The translations under genes were made by a program, and so were the position numbers. Positions 15,610 through 25,750 of a stretch of DNA of 55,698 bases are shown here, piece by piece. Position 1 is the first letter of the stretch. Every line of letters starts with the position of its first letter. A model generated the notes under the pieces. It did not search any database and was not told the origin of the DNA. It saw only the letters and a list, made by a program, of their open reading frames with translations. The stretch is from Paenibacillus sp. JCM 18996. Its GTDB lineage: Bacteria > Bacillota > Bacilli > Paenibacillales > NBRC-103111. The stretch spans positions 1 to 55,698 of the forward strand of contig BBFE01000024.1 in the NCBI GenBank assembly GCA_001313085.1. The letters are read 5' to 3'.

Positions 15610-17380
15610 ATGAAAGTCGTATTAACCACATTAAACGCCAAGTACATTCATACGTCTTTGGCTTTGAGATATTTGAAAGCGTTCTGCGACAAAGACTTCG
15701 ATGTCGAGATCAGCGAATATACAATCAAGGACCCGGCGATGAATATCGTCTCCGACCTGTTCCGGAAGCGGCCCGATGTCCTCGGGTTTTCCTGCTACAT
15801 TTGGAACATCGAGGAGACGATCGCCGTCATCGGCATGATCAAAAAAAATCATGCCCGAGCTTACCGTCGTACTGGGCGGTCCCGAAGTGTCCTACGACAC
15901 GGAATATTGGATGAACCGGATTCCCGAGGCCGATTACATCGTGATGGGCGAAGGGGAAGAGACGCTCCACCATCTGCTGAAGGAGCTCACGGGAGATAGG
16001 GCGATGTATTCCGTGTTCGGAGCCGTCTACCGCAAAGGCGGTAAAGTGCTGACCAACCCGCCCCGTCCCAAGCTCAAGCTGGATGATATTCCGTCGCCGT
16101 ACCGTTTCGCCGAAGATGTGCCGAGCCTGGCTAACCGCGTTGTTTATTTCGAGACTAGCCGGGGCTGCCCGTTTTCCTGCCAATTTTGCTTATCGAGCAT
16201 TGAGGTTGGGGTGCGGTATTTCGATATGGAGCGGACCAAGCGCGACCTTCTGTATCTGATCGATTCCGGCGCCAAGCTGATCAAATTCGTGGACAGGACG
16301 TTTAATATCAAAAGAGATTATGCTATGGAAATTTTCCGGTTTTTTTTGATCGAGAATCATAGAGGCTGTGTGTTCCAGTTCGAGATTACTGCCGATATCA
16401 TGCGTCCCGAGGTGCTGGACTTCCTGTCCGAGAACGCGCTTCCAGGGGTGTTCCGGTTTGAAATCGGGGTTCAGTCCACCAATGAAACGACGAATGAACT
16501 CGTGAAGCGCAGGCAGAATTTCACCAAGCTGGCACGCACCGTGGACAAAATAAAACAAAGCGGCAAGATCGACCAGCATCTGGACCTGATCGCCGGGCTG
16601 CCGGAGGAGGATTACCACTCTTTCCGCAAAACGTTCAATGACGTGTTCGCCCTGGGGCCGGAAGAGCTGCAGCTCGGTTTTCTCAAAATGCTTCGCGGCA
16701 CGGGAATGCGCCACGATGCCGCCAAATACGGATACATCTATATGGACCATGCGCCGTATGAAATTTTGGGCAACGATATATTGCCTTTTACCGATATTAT
16801 CCGCATCAAAAGGGTCGAGGACGTACTGGAGAAGTACTGGAACGCCCACCGGCTGGACCACACGGTCCGCTACCTGATCGATCACGAATTCAGCTCCGCC
16901 TTCGATTTCTTTCAGGAGTTCGGCGATTATTGGGAGAGCAGAGGCTGGCAGCGGATCGGCCATCAGCTGGAGGATTTATTCACGCGGCTTTATGCGTTTT
17001 TTGAGACAGCGCGGAGCCAGGCAGCTGCCCGTGATCGAAGGATTGATGAAGCTCGACTACTTCGCCGGCCATAAATATAAGCCCCGCAAAGTATGGTGGA
17101 ACTTCTCTCTGGAAAAAAAGAACAGCAGAACGGTCTGTACAAGCTGCTTGCCGAGCATCCGGAGGCCGTATCAGGCGGATTTGCCTCGCTGGAGGTCAGC
17201 GAAAAGGAGCTTCATAAGCATGTGATGGTGGAGCAGGTCCCTTTTAATTTGGGACGGTATTTGGAGACGGGTAAAACGGACGGAAGCGGCGAAAGCCTGC
17301 TGATCGCCTATTTCCAGCCGGATTCAGGCGAAGAAGCGCAAATTTACTCAATGGACCTTCTGCGTCGGATCTCCGTTTAA
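15610..17380 (+). CDS. B12-binding radical SAM protein (DUF4080 type)
   Basis: The N-terminal 135 residues form a cobalamin-binding Rossmann domain (VLTTLNAKYIHTSLALRYLK, then DVLGFSCYIWN and GGPEVSYD). The radical SAM core has the cluster motif CPFSCQFC within ETSRGCPFSCQFCLSSIE, then DRTFNIKRDYAMEIFRF and the late region VQSTNETTNELVKRRQNF. A C-terminal region of about 200 residues matches the DUF4080 part found in these proteins. Frame breaks near 15848, 17010 and possibly 16340 and 17115 sit in A or T runs; repaired length is about 590. The substrate of this family is not known to me. Confidence 0.82.
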
Positions 17381-17645
17381 CCTTATAAAAACAGGGGCTT
17401 AGGCGTTTTAAGTTTCCTTTTTTTGTCGATGGACTTTCCGCCGCATATCCCGGACTATGGTTGGCTCTGAACGAAGAGCGGCACATTCCACGGGAAGAGA
17501 TTGGGCAATCTTACACCCACATTGCGGGGCAGCGGGGGGAACGATTTTGCGGAATTCGCGAAAGTGAAGTACCCCTCATTGTAGATAACGTGTTCACCCG
17601 AGAGAATAGCCCTGACTCAGGAAAGCGTCTTGACTCCAAAAAAAT
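17381..17645. other. Intergenic region without a gene
   Basis: No frame with a start site, composition or similarity supports a gene here. A weak stem rich in G-U pairs with a T run (17385-17423) might end the radical SAM gene. The rest shows nothing clear. Confidence 0.4.
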
Positions 17646-17682
17646 CGAAAAAAAAGAAGCCCTCCGCGAAGGAAAAGCCTCC
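17646..17682 (-). terminator. Terminator of manA
   Basis: Read on the minus strand, GAGGCTTTTC pairs with GGAGGGCTTC (several G-U pairs) around a short CTTCGC-type loop, followed by eight T. It lies just after the manA stop. Confidence 0.6.
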
Positions 17683-17690
17683 TGTGCTGA

Positions 17691-18670
17691 TTAGTGGATA
17701 TAACTCCTTAACACCGTCAAATTGCCTTCCAGCGCATAATCTCCGAGTGCCGCCGGGACAAGGAAACAATCGCCGGCTTTGGCATCGAGAGCGCCGTCTG
17801 CCCAAGTAAGCTGGCCGGTACCTTCACAAATGACATGTATGACAAAGCTTTCGGCTGTCGTGCTCAAACTCCAGTGTCCGTCGACTTTCCCTTTTTCCAC
17901 GATAAAATAAGGAGATTGCGCAAGAGCCAGCCACTCGTTGGGGTAGGGAGGTCCGTTTTCATATAGGTGGAGCCGGCGCCGTCGTAAGCAATCACGTTAA
18001 GGGAATCCTCGATATGAAGCTCGCGGGGCTGTCCGTCAAGTCCGGGCCGGTTGTAATCGTACAGGCGGTAAGTGGTGTCTGAGTTCTGCTGGATTTCCGC
18101 TACCAGCACGCCTGCCCCCAAAGCATGCACCGTGCCCGCAGGAATGTAAAAAAAGAGTCTCCGGCCCCCACGCTCACTTCGTGCAGGCTGTCCAGAATCC
18201 GGTCTTCCTCGATCGCTTTAGTCAGGGATTCGCGGCTTTCGCCGTCTTTAAGGCCGTAAATGATTTTGGCTCCGGGTTTAGCTGCTAATATGTACCACAT
18301 TTCCGTTTTGCCCAATTCACCAGGCGTTAATTTCCCGTAGTGATCATTGGGATGGACCTGGACGGAGAGGTCGTCTTCACAGTCCAGAAGCTTGATCAGC
18401 AGCGGGAAGCGGCCGTTTTTTCTCCGAGAACCCGCGGGATCCGAAAAAAAATTCCTTGCCGTACTGCTCGCGCACCCGATCCAGGCCCCACCCGGCCAAG
18501 CCGCCGTTCATCACTTTCGTTGTACCATTGGGATGGTCGCCGATCATCCAGCCTTCGCCGATGCGCCCTTCCGGCAAAACGAGGCCGAACTGCTCTAAAG
18601 CCCGCCCGCCCCAAACTCGTTCTTTCATTTCAGGTTGAAACTGTAGAGGATACGGTTTAACTGCAGACAC
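17691..18670 (-). CDS. manA: Mannose-6-phosphate isomerase, class I (ManA)
   Basis: Interconverts mannose 6-phosphate and fructose 6-phosphate, a zinc cupin enzyme. The zinc ligands are visible in LSVQVHPND (Gln, His), in the [14 protein letters not shown] block, and in [20 protein letters not shown]. The N-terminus [17 protein letters not shown] is typical. The product is about 325 residues, as in short Bacillus-type enzymes. Frame breaks lie at about 18418, 18150 and 17945. The C-terminal cupin part ends [13 protein letters not shown]. No neighbour shares a clear pathway. Confidence 0.9.
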
Positions 18671-18728
18671 GGCGGAAATCCCTGCTTTCTTGTAATAATT
18701 GGTCTTTTCTGGTTATTATACCATAGCT

Positions 18729-19309
18729 CTATCTTTTTTTCGATAGCGATGAGGAAGGGAGGGTGCTGCCGCTGGTTCATAAACCGGTATTGCAGCACTT
18801 GATACTCCTTCCGGGAAAGGCTGGCGGCCCATTTCATTACAGACTGGGCTTCTTCCTGCCCGCCTTCGTGACCGGGGTAAAGCACCGCCGTGATAACGCC
18901 GCCTTTGTCAAGCAGGTTTAGCGCGGCGTCTAGCGCTGGAAGGGTGGTCGAAGGTCTCGTTATGGTTGCGTGGTCCGCTCCCGGAAGGTAACCTAAATTG
19001 AACATGACGGCTTGAATATAGCATGGTTTGAGAAGGGAACCGCTTCAGACATCTCCGAATGGCTGCGTAGAAAGAATTGGACTGTTTCGGCGGCCGCAGG
19101 GGATTCATTGCGCAGGCGGGCGGCAGCGTTATCCAATGCTTGCTGTTGGATGTCGAAGCCGTACACCCGCCCGTGGAGACCGACCAACCGCGCAAGAAAA
19201 AAAGCGTATCCACGCCGTTTCCGACCGTCGCGTCGACGACAGCGTCTCCGGGTCGCACACGTTCTTCGATCAGCTTGTGAGCAAAGCTCAGAATTGACGG
19301 AAAGCCCAT
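18729..19309 (-). CDS. ytqB: rRNA methylase-like SAM-dependent methyltransferase (YtqB)
   Basis: YtqB family (putative rRNA/tRNA methylase fold). The SAM site is VVDATVGNGVDTLFLARLVG, then VYGFDIQQQALDNAA; NLGYLPGADHATITRPSTTL is the conserved N-L-G-Y-L-P-G-x-D block. Start ATG at 19307-19309 has GGAAGG upstream. Frame breaks near 19197, 19008 and 18738 are needed. In the last, removing one A gives a stop at 18729 and a product of about 193 residues, matching the B. subtilis protein. It follows ytqA in the same direction, as in B. subtilis. In B. subtilis-like genomes this pair is linked to tRNA wobble uridine modification, which is recent knowledge and an inference here. Confidence 0.82.
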
Positions 19310-19583
19310 GTAAACCTTCCTTTCCAAGGTAGTCGACTCAAGGGGCTGCGGCTTTGGCAGCCTCTGTGGCTGAGGCTGCGGCACGATCGGCGCCGTAGGA
19401 GCGTGCGGCTTGGCTGGCTGTGCTGCATCAGCTCCGGCTTTGTCATCTGCTGCTTTAGGGCAGCAGAATTAGGTTTGGGCGGCTCTGATTTGGGAGGGGC
19501 TGCAGCCGCGCCCAGCCGCGAGCCAACCCAGCCCTCCCGCGTGGGCTGCAAATCTCAACCCCACGCCGCGGCCAAGCTACTGC
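19310..19583 (-). other. Pro/Ala/Lys-rich coding-like spacer between ytqA and ytqB
   Basis: Between the two genes, minus-strand frames read APPKSEPPKPNSAAL, then after one shift KAADDKAGADAAQPAKPHAP and TAPIVPQPQPQRLPKPQ, which runs in frame straight into the ytqB start. The composition is that of a disordered linker, not random intergenic DNA. It may be a C-terminal tail of YtqA, an N-terminal extension of YtqB, or a linker fusing the two. A clean ytqB start site argues for separate genes. Confidence 0.4.
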
Positions 19584-20534
19584 CTATGCCTGCCAAAACT
19601 TGCCCTGCCACGAATCTCTGCGCTTTAACTCAGCGTCAAACGCGTTAAGCACTTCCCACTTTTTTTTCAAACTCCACATCGGCCGATCAGCAGGTCCCGC
19701 GGCGCGTCGCCTGTCAGCCGGTGAACGATCATTTCGGGCGGCAAAATTTCCAATGTATCGACAATAAGCTTCACATATTCGTCTTTCTCCAGAAATCTGA
19801 GAAGCCCCGCCTCATACTGCTTGACCATGGGAGTTTTGCGCATCAAATGGAGAAGGTGGATTTTGATCCCCTGCACGTCCATCTGAGCGACAGCTTTGCC
19901 TGTTTCCATCATCATTTCGTGCGTCTCGCAGGGAAGCCCGTAAATAATATGGGCGCAGGTCCGGATATTGTGCTTTCTCAGCTTGGCTACCGCATCAATA
20001 TAGCACTGGGTGTCGTGGGCCCGGTTGATCAGAGTCGAGGTTTTCTCGTGGATCGTCTGCAGCCCCATTTCCACCCACAAATAAGTCCGCTTGTTGAGCT
20101 CCGCCAAATATTCCACAACATCGTCAGGCAGACAGTCCGGCCGCGTGGCGATCGACAGCCCTACCACACCAGGCTGTTTGAGAATCGCTTCATAGTATTC
20201 TTTTAATTCCTCGACCGGCGCGTAGGTGTTCGTATAAGCTGGAAATAGCCGATATACTTGGCTTCGGGCCATTTTTTTGGTGCTGCAGGTCCCGTATTTT
20301 ATTAAACTGGGTGACCAGGTCGTCTCTTCGGCTTCCGGCAAAATCGCCCGATCCCCGCGCACTGCAAAACGTACAGCCTCCGGCAGCGATTTTTCCGTCC
20401 CGGTTAGGGCAAGTAAAGCCCGCATCAAGCATCACTTTGAACACTTTCGTGCCGAACTCGCGCCGCATTTCGAAGTTCCATGTATGAAAACGTTTATCCT
20501 CCCACAGGAGGGGTTTAACGGAAGATTGCTGCAT
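19584..20534 (-). CDS. ytqA: Radical SAM protein, TIGR01212/YhcC type (YtqA)
   Basis: Start at 20532-20534 gives MQQSSVKPLLWEDKRFHTWN. The cluster cysteines are in FTCPNRDGKIAAGGCTFCSA, the spaced Cys pattern of this family. GLSIATRPDCLPDDVVEYLA, WVEMGLQTIHEKTSTLINRA and IIYGLPCETHEMMMETGKAV follow. The C-terminus needs two indels near 19685 and 19668 to restore GRPMWSLKKWEVLN, ending about KFWQA at 19584. Another break is near 20272. Length after repair is about 315 residues. It precedes ytqB. Recent work links YtqA to tRNA 2-thiouridine side chain chemistry; the exact reaction here is inferred. Confidence 0.8.
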
Positions 20535-20718
20535 TTGCGATAAACTCCTTTTTTCGTAATCATAACATTATTGTAATCAAAAAAATCTGCAAAAAGCGAA
20601 CCCCTGTAATTTTTTACCTCTACAATGAAGCTGCCAATAACTGCTCACAGCATAAATCCCTGGCACTCAGAGAAACATAAAGATGCAACAAAATACTCTT
20701 CATGAAGGGAGATTTACG

Positions 20719-21189
20719 ATGAACAAGCGTCACGCGGCTGCTTTCGTTTTGGCGTTGGGACTGGGATTGGGTCTTGGAGCTGACGCCTATGCCGAAGGTT
20801 CCGCTGCTGGAACCACCAGCACCACCAGCACAACAGGAACCACTACCGGAACGAGCGGAACCGGAACGAGCACCGACACGACCGGAACAGGCACGACTTC
20901 AGGTTACGGCACTACCACCGGCTATGGTACGACAACGGGTACAGGTACGAACACGTATGGTACAGACAACTACGGCGGTGCAGCAAACAGGATGAACACC
21001 AGGGCGGACGGAACTACTGGAACTACTTCAACTTACAGCACAGATTATTACGGAAATGCCAACAACTATAGAACTTATGCGGATACTCGTCCGAACACCA
21101 ACTACGGATGGTTGGGTCTTTTGGGATTGATCGGACTCGCGGGGATGCGCGGCAAAGACAAAAGCCCAAATAACCACCCTAACCGTTAA
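20719..21189 (+). CDS. Secreted Gly/Thr-rich WGxxGxxG family protein
   Basis: From the ATG at 20719 the product has 156 residues. Residues 1-26 are a signal peptide (MNKRHAAAFVLALGLGLGLG, then ADAYAEG). The middle 90 residues are almost only Thr, Gly, Ser and Tyr with short GTTTGYGTTTG-like repeats. The C-terminus has YGWLGLLGLIGLAGM then basic residues: this is the WGxxGxxG tail, thought to hold such proteins at the membrane or serve sorting. It is a single gene with its own terminator. An ATG at 20683 is in frame but has a poor ribosome site and would put charged residues before the signal peptide. Confidence 0.78.
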   Translation: MNKRHAAAFVLALGLGLGLGADAYAEGSAAGTTSTTSTTGTTTGTSGTGTSTDTTGTGTTSGYGTTTGYGTTTGTGTNTYGTDNYGGAANRMNTRADGTTGTTSTYSTDYYGNANNYRTYADTRPNTNYGWLGLLGLIGLAGMRGKDKSPNNHPNR

Positions 21190-21205
21190 TCCGCGGGCTT
21201 CCTGG

Positions 21206-21235
21206 AAAACACCCTCGAAAGAGCGGTGTTTTTTT
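21206..21235 (+). terminator. Terminator of the WGxxGxxG gene
   Basis: AAAACACC pairs with GGTGTTTT around a CTCGAAAGAG-type inner stem, followed by T run. Confidence 0.8.
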
Positions 21236-21337
21236 AATGATTTTCCAATTTGGAAAGCCCAAGAGCTAACCTTTGATTTTCGGCCTGTAATGGACTATCA
21301 TTTGCATGAGACAATGATGGATCTGGAGGCATAATAG

Positions 21338-22096
21338 ATGAGATTACGCGGAAGAAAAGGGATTCGTGAATCGATTGAGCGGCAGCAGGATCTGGTGATT
21401 CTGAATCCACGCGATTATAAAGGCCAATGGGCGGAATATTTCGGCAACGGCCGGCCGATCCATGTAGAGCTCGGTATGGGCAAGGGCCGGTTTATCTCGC
21501 AAATGAGCATCAAACACCCGGAAGCGAATTTTATCGGTATCGACATGTACGACGAGCTTCTGCGCAAATCCAGCGAAAAAGCCCGCGCCGCCAGACTGGA
21601 GAGCGGGATCGGTGATACAAGCAACCTGGCGCTCGTCCTGTTCAATATCGAACACATAGATGAAATCTTCGGCGCAGGGGAGATCGATCGCATTTATCTT
21701 AACTTCAGCGATCCGTGGCCCAAAAAAAAGCATGAACGCAGAAGGCTCACCCATCCGAGGTTTGTCCGAAAATATCAAAGCTTTCTGAATGAACGCGGAG
21801 AAATTCATCTCAAAACCGATTCACAGACGTTATTTGAATTTTCATTGAATTCCTTTGCCGACCTCGGACTCCGCATGCGCAATATTACGCTTAACCTTCA
21901 TAGGGACCAAGTGAATCCCGACCATGTCATGACTGAGTACGAAATGAAGTTCGTCGAGCAGGGCGTCAACATCCACCGATGTGAGGTAGTGATCGGGAAG
22001 CAGAGTCTGGACCAGCATGTCAAAGCGCTGGAGGCCGATTTTGCAGACAAGGGCTTTGGCAAGCGAAAAGCGCCTGAGCATTTCCCCGAAGCCTGA
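21338..22096 (+). CDS. trmB: tRNA (guanine-N7)-methyltransferase (TrmB)
   Basis: Makes m7G46 in tRNA. One unbroken frame of 252 residues. The SAM site is HVELGMGKGRFISQM, with GIDMYDELLRKSS after it. The conserved catalytic block is YLNFSDPWPKKKHERRRLTH, followed by LKTDSQTLFEFSL and MTEYEMKFVEQG. The run of eight A inside the PWPKKKH motif is in frame here, so not every long A run is an error. It is convergent with the glycosyltransferase gene that follows and shares a terminator with it. Confidence 0.93.
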   Translation: MRLRGRKGIRESIERQQDLVILNPRDYKGQWAEYFGNGRPIHVELGMGKGRFISQMSIKHPEANFIGIDMYDELLRKSSEKARAARLESGIGDTSNLALVLFNIEHIDEIFGAGEIDRIYLNFSDPWPKKKHERRRLTHPRFVRKYQSFLNERGEIHLKTDSQTLFEFSLNSFADLGLRMRNITLNLHRDQVNPDHVMTEYEMKFVEQGVNIHRCEVVIGKQSLDQHVKALEADFADKGFGKRKAPEHFPEA

Positions 22097-22103
22097 CCGG
22101 CAC

Positions 22104-22158
22104 GAAAAAAAAGGTCTCCCGATGACGGCGCCGACAGCCGCCGGGGAGACCTTTTTTT
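22104..22158. terminator. Bidirectional terminator between trmB and the glycosyltransferase
   Basis: AAGGTCTCCC pairs with GGGGAGACCTT with A run on the left and T run on the right; a GC-rich apical stem (CGGCG/CGCCG-like) sits between. Confidence 0.85.
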
Positions 22159-23293
22159 AATTGTAGCTCAGCAAATGCTCGATGATCGCTTGAGAGCATT
22201 CCGCGGGTTTGTATTGGTGGAACCGGTTGGTCATGAACTCACGGTGCTTCACCACTTCGGGATACTGCTCAACCAGATGGGATAACCAGGCGTCTATCGT
22301 TTCCTCGGAGATGACCTTCTCCCCGAATCCCTGCTGTGTAAAATATAGCACATTCTCTTCTTCCTGCCCCGGAATCGTGTTGTAGAAGAGCATCGGGATG
22401 CCCTTGGCCAGGCCCTCCGTGCACGTCATACCGCCGGGTTTCGTGATCAGCAGGTCCGAAGCGTCCATCAGCTTGTCGACGTCTGAAGTGAAGCCCATCA
22501 AACGGATGTTTTGGTGACGGAAGCTGGGGTGGTCCGACAGCTTCGCTAACGTCTTGACATTGCTCCCCAAGCAGAAAATGAGCTGCACCTGATCGCGCCA
22601 TCGGGTGATATGCTCCATCAGCTTCTCGTTCTTCACAAGCCCCCAGCCGCCGCCCATAATGAGAACGGTAGGGAGGGGCTTCAAAAAACAGCTGGCTGCG
22701 GATTTCCTCCCGATTATTGGGGGCCCAGAAATTCGGGTGGATTGGAATCCCCGTCACCTGGATGTTCTGTGAAGGCACTCCGCGGTGCATCAGCTTCATT
22801 CTTACATCCGGCGTCGACACCAGGTACCTGTTTACTTCCGGATTCACCCAAGTGCCGTGCGCGTCGTAATCCGTAATGACCGTAAACAGGGGAACGGACA
22901 GGCCGAACCTTTTTTAATCTGGACACTACGGCATTGGGAAAAGGGTGCGTGCACACGATCGTGTCCGGCTTGAGCTGTTTAATGATCTCCGCTGTCTGGG
23001 AGTAGCAGATGCGGTGGAGAGCGAGCCTGGTGAAGCGGTTTAACGATTTTTTTGTACTGGGAACGATAAAGGGCTCCATACAGTCTCGGCTGCGACGTTA
23101 CGGTTTTACGGTACATGGTGAATATCCACGGCGCGATGGTCGGATGCAGGAATGAGCCCAGCTCCATTACCCTCGTCTGAACGGCGGGGTCCAACCGCCG
23201 CAAGCCAAGGGCCAGCGCGTGAGCGGCTTGCGTATGCCCAGCGCCAAAGCCTTCGGACAACAGCAAAACTCGTTTCTTTCGCAATGAATTCAC
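22157..23293 (-). CDS. Processive diacylglycerol glucosyltransferase-like (UgtP/MGDG synthase family)
   Basis: Start is a GTG at 23291-23293. The N-terminal MGDG-synthase domain shows LLLSEGFGAGHTQAAHALAL; the next part has IVCTHPFPNAVV. The GT28-type C-terminal domain has TVLIMGGGWGLVKNEKL, IRLMGFTSDVDKLMDASDLL and the UDP-sugar binding ITKPGGMTCTEGLAKGIPML. Frame breaks near 23048, 22911 and 22685 join the pieces to about 377 residues. The family makes glucosyl-diacylglycerols (membrane lipids, lipoteichoic acid anchor) or related glycolipids. The next gene, a PAP2 lipid phosphatase in the same direction, agrees with a lipid role. Confidence 0.78.
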
Positions 23294-23428
23294 CTAACCT
23301 TACCATGGAAGTTTCTAATTTTATCATTAACCGTTTTTTGAAAGATTATATCAGTTCCTTGCAAATGCACAACTGGACTCGGGGCTGGGATGGGCGAAAT
23401 TAAATCGGTGCTGCAGATCAATTCTGAT

Positions 23429-23961
23429 CTAACCAACAAATAATACGCTTAAAACCGCCGCGGCAGAACCCAGAAAAGAACCTGCCAGCACATCCGAAGG
23501 ATAATGAAGCCCCAAATAAATTCTTGATAGCCCAACCAGCAGGGCGATGGCCACAACCGCCAACCCGAACCAGAAAGAAAGAGCGGCGAAGGGGATCACA
23601 ATCGAAAAAAATCGCCGTTGTATGGCCGGAAGGAAAAGAATGGTCCGTCAGCGGATTCTTGCCTATTTTGGCGTCCGGCAGCACCAGGTAGGGGCGCAGA
23701 CGCGGGTATTTTTTTTCTTGATAATCGCCACAGGGATGTGGCTCAGAGCAAGCGCCAGGCAGCTCTGCAGTCCGGCGAGCCTCCAGTGCCCGTGTCCGAA
23801 CACCGCGACCATAAGGGCGACAGCGATCGTAAAAGTAGCGCCTCCCATATGGGTTATTCTCGAGAATAAAAAGTCCAGAATCCCGTTATGGATCTTCCGG
23901 TTGACAAAAAAAAGAACATCCTTTGTTCACGAACCTGCAGCCAACTCACCATCCGACTCAT
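23429..23961 (-). CDS. PAP2-family membrane phosphatase
   Basis: Start ATG 23959-23961 follows GGAGG. Breaks near 23911, 23705 and 23602 (A or T runs) are bridged to give about 176 residues with four to five membrane helices. The three phosphatase motifs are visible: KKYPRLRPY (after repair), PSGHTT, and SRIYLGLHYPSDVLAG with the catalytic His. Members hydrolyse undecaprenyl pyrophosphate, phosphatidic acid or related lipid phosphates. Its place just upstream of a lipid glycosyltransferase, transcribed in the same direction, suggests envelope lipid metabolism. Confidence 0.82.
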
Positions 23962-24189
23962 GAAGTTCGCCTCCTTGGATTGCATTACCTTGTGGAATAT
24001 ATATTTTAAGTGTAGCTTACAATTGTTAAAGGGATATTAATTCCAAACCGAATTAACATAAAAAAAACTTTAATTTTGAGTTGATTTTCAGTTAACATTT
24101 CGGCGATATGATCAAATTGACACCTTTTTTACAGGTTGCTGCGGGTTCCATCAACGCTTTCCGGTGAACACCTAAGGAGGGATCGGGTC

Positions 24190-25361
24190 ATGCGAGTCGC
24201 TTTGTTTACGGACACTTACGTGCCGGACGTCAATGGAGTTGCCAAAACACTGGGCCGCTGGGTTCAATATCTTGAATCCCGTGGAGCGGAATGTAGAGTA
24301 TTCGCGCCTCAAAGCCAGCAAGGACAAACTGAACAATATGGTGTGGAAAGATTTTACAGCATTCCTTTCCTGTTGTACCCGGAGTGCAGAATGGCTATCC
24401 CGAACCCGATGATTCTGAACAAGGCGCTGAGAGAGTTCCAGCCAACCATCGTGCATGCAGCTACGCCGTTCAATCTCGGACTTTTCGGGCTCCGTTACGC
24501 CAAGAAAAAAACAAAGTGCCGTTCGTCGCTTCCTACCATACGCATTTTGACCGCTATTTGAGCTATTACAAGCTGCAATGGATGGAGCCTATGCTGTGGA
24601 AGTATATGCTCTGGTTTCATCAGGATTGCCGCAAAATTTACGTGCCTTCCCAATCGACTCTGGACCACTTGAAAAGCAAGGGCATGGGCGCTCTTGAAAT
24701 TTGGTCAAGGGGAGTCGATGTGGGGCGGTTTCAACCTCTCGTCGACAGGGTAGAAATTCTCAGAAAGTATAGAATACCGGCTGACAAATTCGTCCTGCTC
24801 TTCGTGGGCCGTCTGGCTCCGGAGAAAAGCGTCGATGTGCTGCTTCAGGCGTTCCGCTCTCTGCCTGGGTCCGTGAGAGATCAATGCGTGCTCATTATTG
24901 CGGGAGACGGGCCCCAATTCGCGCAGTTGAAAGAAGATTGCGCAGGCGCCGCCGATATTCGTCTGCCGGGCTTTGTGGAAGGCAGGAGCTCTCGGAGCTC
25001 TATGCCGCCGCTGATTTGTTCGTGTTTCCTTCCGCGACCGAAACCTTCGGCAATGTCGTGCTCGAGTCGATGGCTTCGGGCACTCCCGTGATCGGAGCCG
25101 ACGCAGGAGGAGTCAGCGACAACATCAAGCATGGAACCACAGGCTGGCTTTGCTCCGGGGGATGCCGCTGCCTTCGCGGATGCGGTGGTTGCCCTGTACC
25201 GCGAGCACGGATTGCGCAGGCGGCTGGCGATACAGGGCAGGGAGTACAGCCTCTCGCAATCCTGGCAAGAAATTTTCGGCAGATTGTTCCATAGCTATGA
25301 GGAAGTATGCGAAAGCGCGTCGGCAAAGCAGAAGACAGACCTTCTCACCGCCGTGAAATAA
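24190..25361 (+). CDS. GT4-family glycosyltransferase
   Basis: ATG at 24190 follows AAGGAGGG. N-terminal domain: VALFTDTYVPDVNGVAKTLG, then VHAATPFNLGLFGLRYAKK. C-terminal domain: VLLFVGRLAPEKSVDVLLQA, IIAGDGPQFAQL, and the retaining GT4 site DLFVFPSATETFGNVVLESM followed by GTPVIGADAGG. Frame breaks near 24508, 24985 and 25157. About 390 residues after repair. Such proteins transfer a sugar from a nucleotide donor to lipid or diglucosyl acceptors (MgtA/PimB-like). Acceptor unknown. It is followed 390 bases later by a GT2 membrane glycosyltransferase. Confidence 0.85.
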
Positions 25362-25750
25362 GCGGCATGAAGTTGTTTTGGAAGCAAAGGTGTTTTATAA
25401 TAAAACAGGCTATATGTAGCTTCCCTGTTATTTCCTTGCCGGCCATCGGAGAGAATGAACGGAAACGGGAAGGATTCGAGCAGAAATATAAGAACAGCAG
25501 GCTAAAGCCCCTTCAAATTAGTCAATACTAAGGTAACGCATCGACTGCCGTTATTTTGGGATTTTGACAAATGGGTTCAAACAAGAGAAAATCTAAGACG
25601 GCTGCCGAACCAAAAGGGGTAACAAGACACGAATAGTATAAGTGAGGCTTCCGATCGAAGCGGTTCGACGAGGCGAATTCGTGTTTACAGACAAACCGCA
25701 GAGAGAAAAAAACAATAGGGGTATATTTAAAAAAAAGGGGGACTTAAGCG
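25362..25750. other. Intergenic region between two glycosyltransferases
   Basis: No gene is supported. It holds A-rich tracts, a TATAAT-like box at about 25394-25400, and a GGGGGAC site at its right end that serves the next gene. No clear terminator was seen. Confidence 0.4.
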
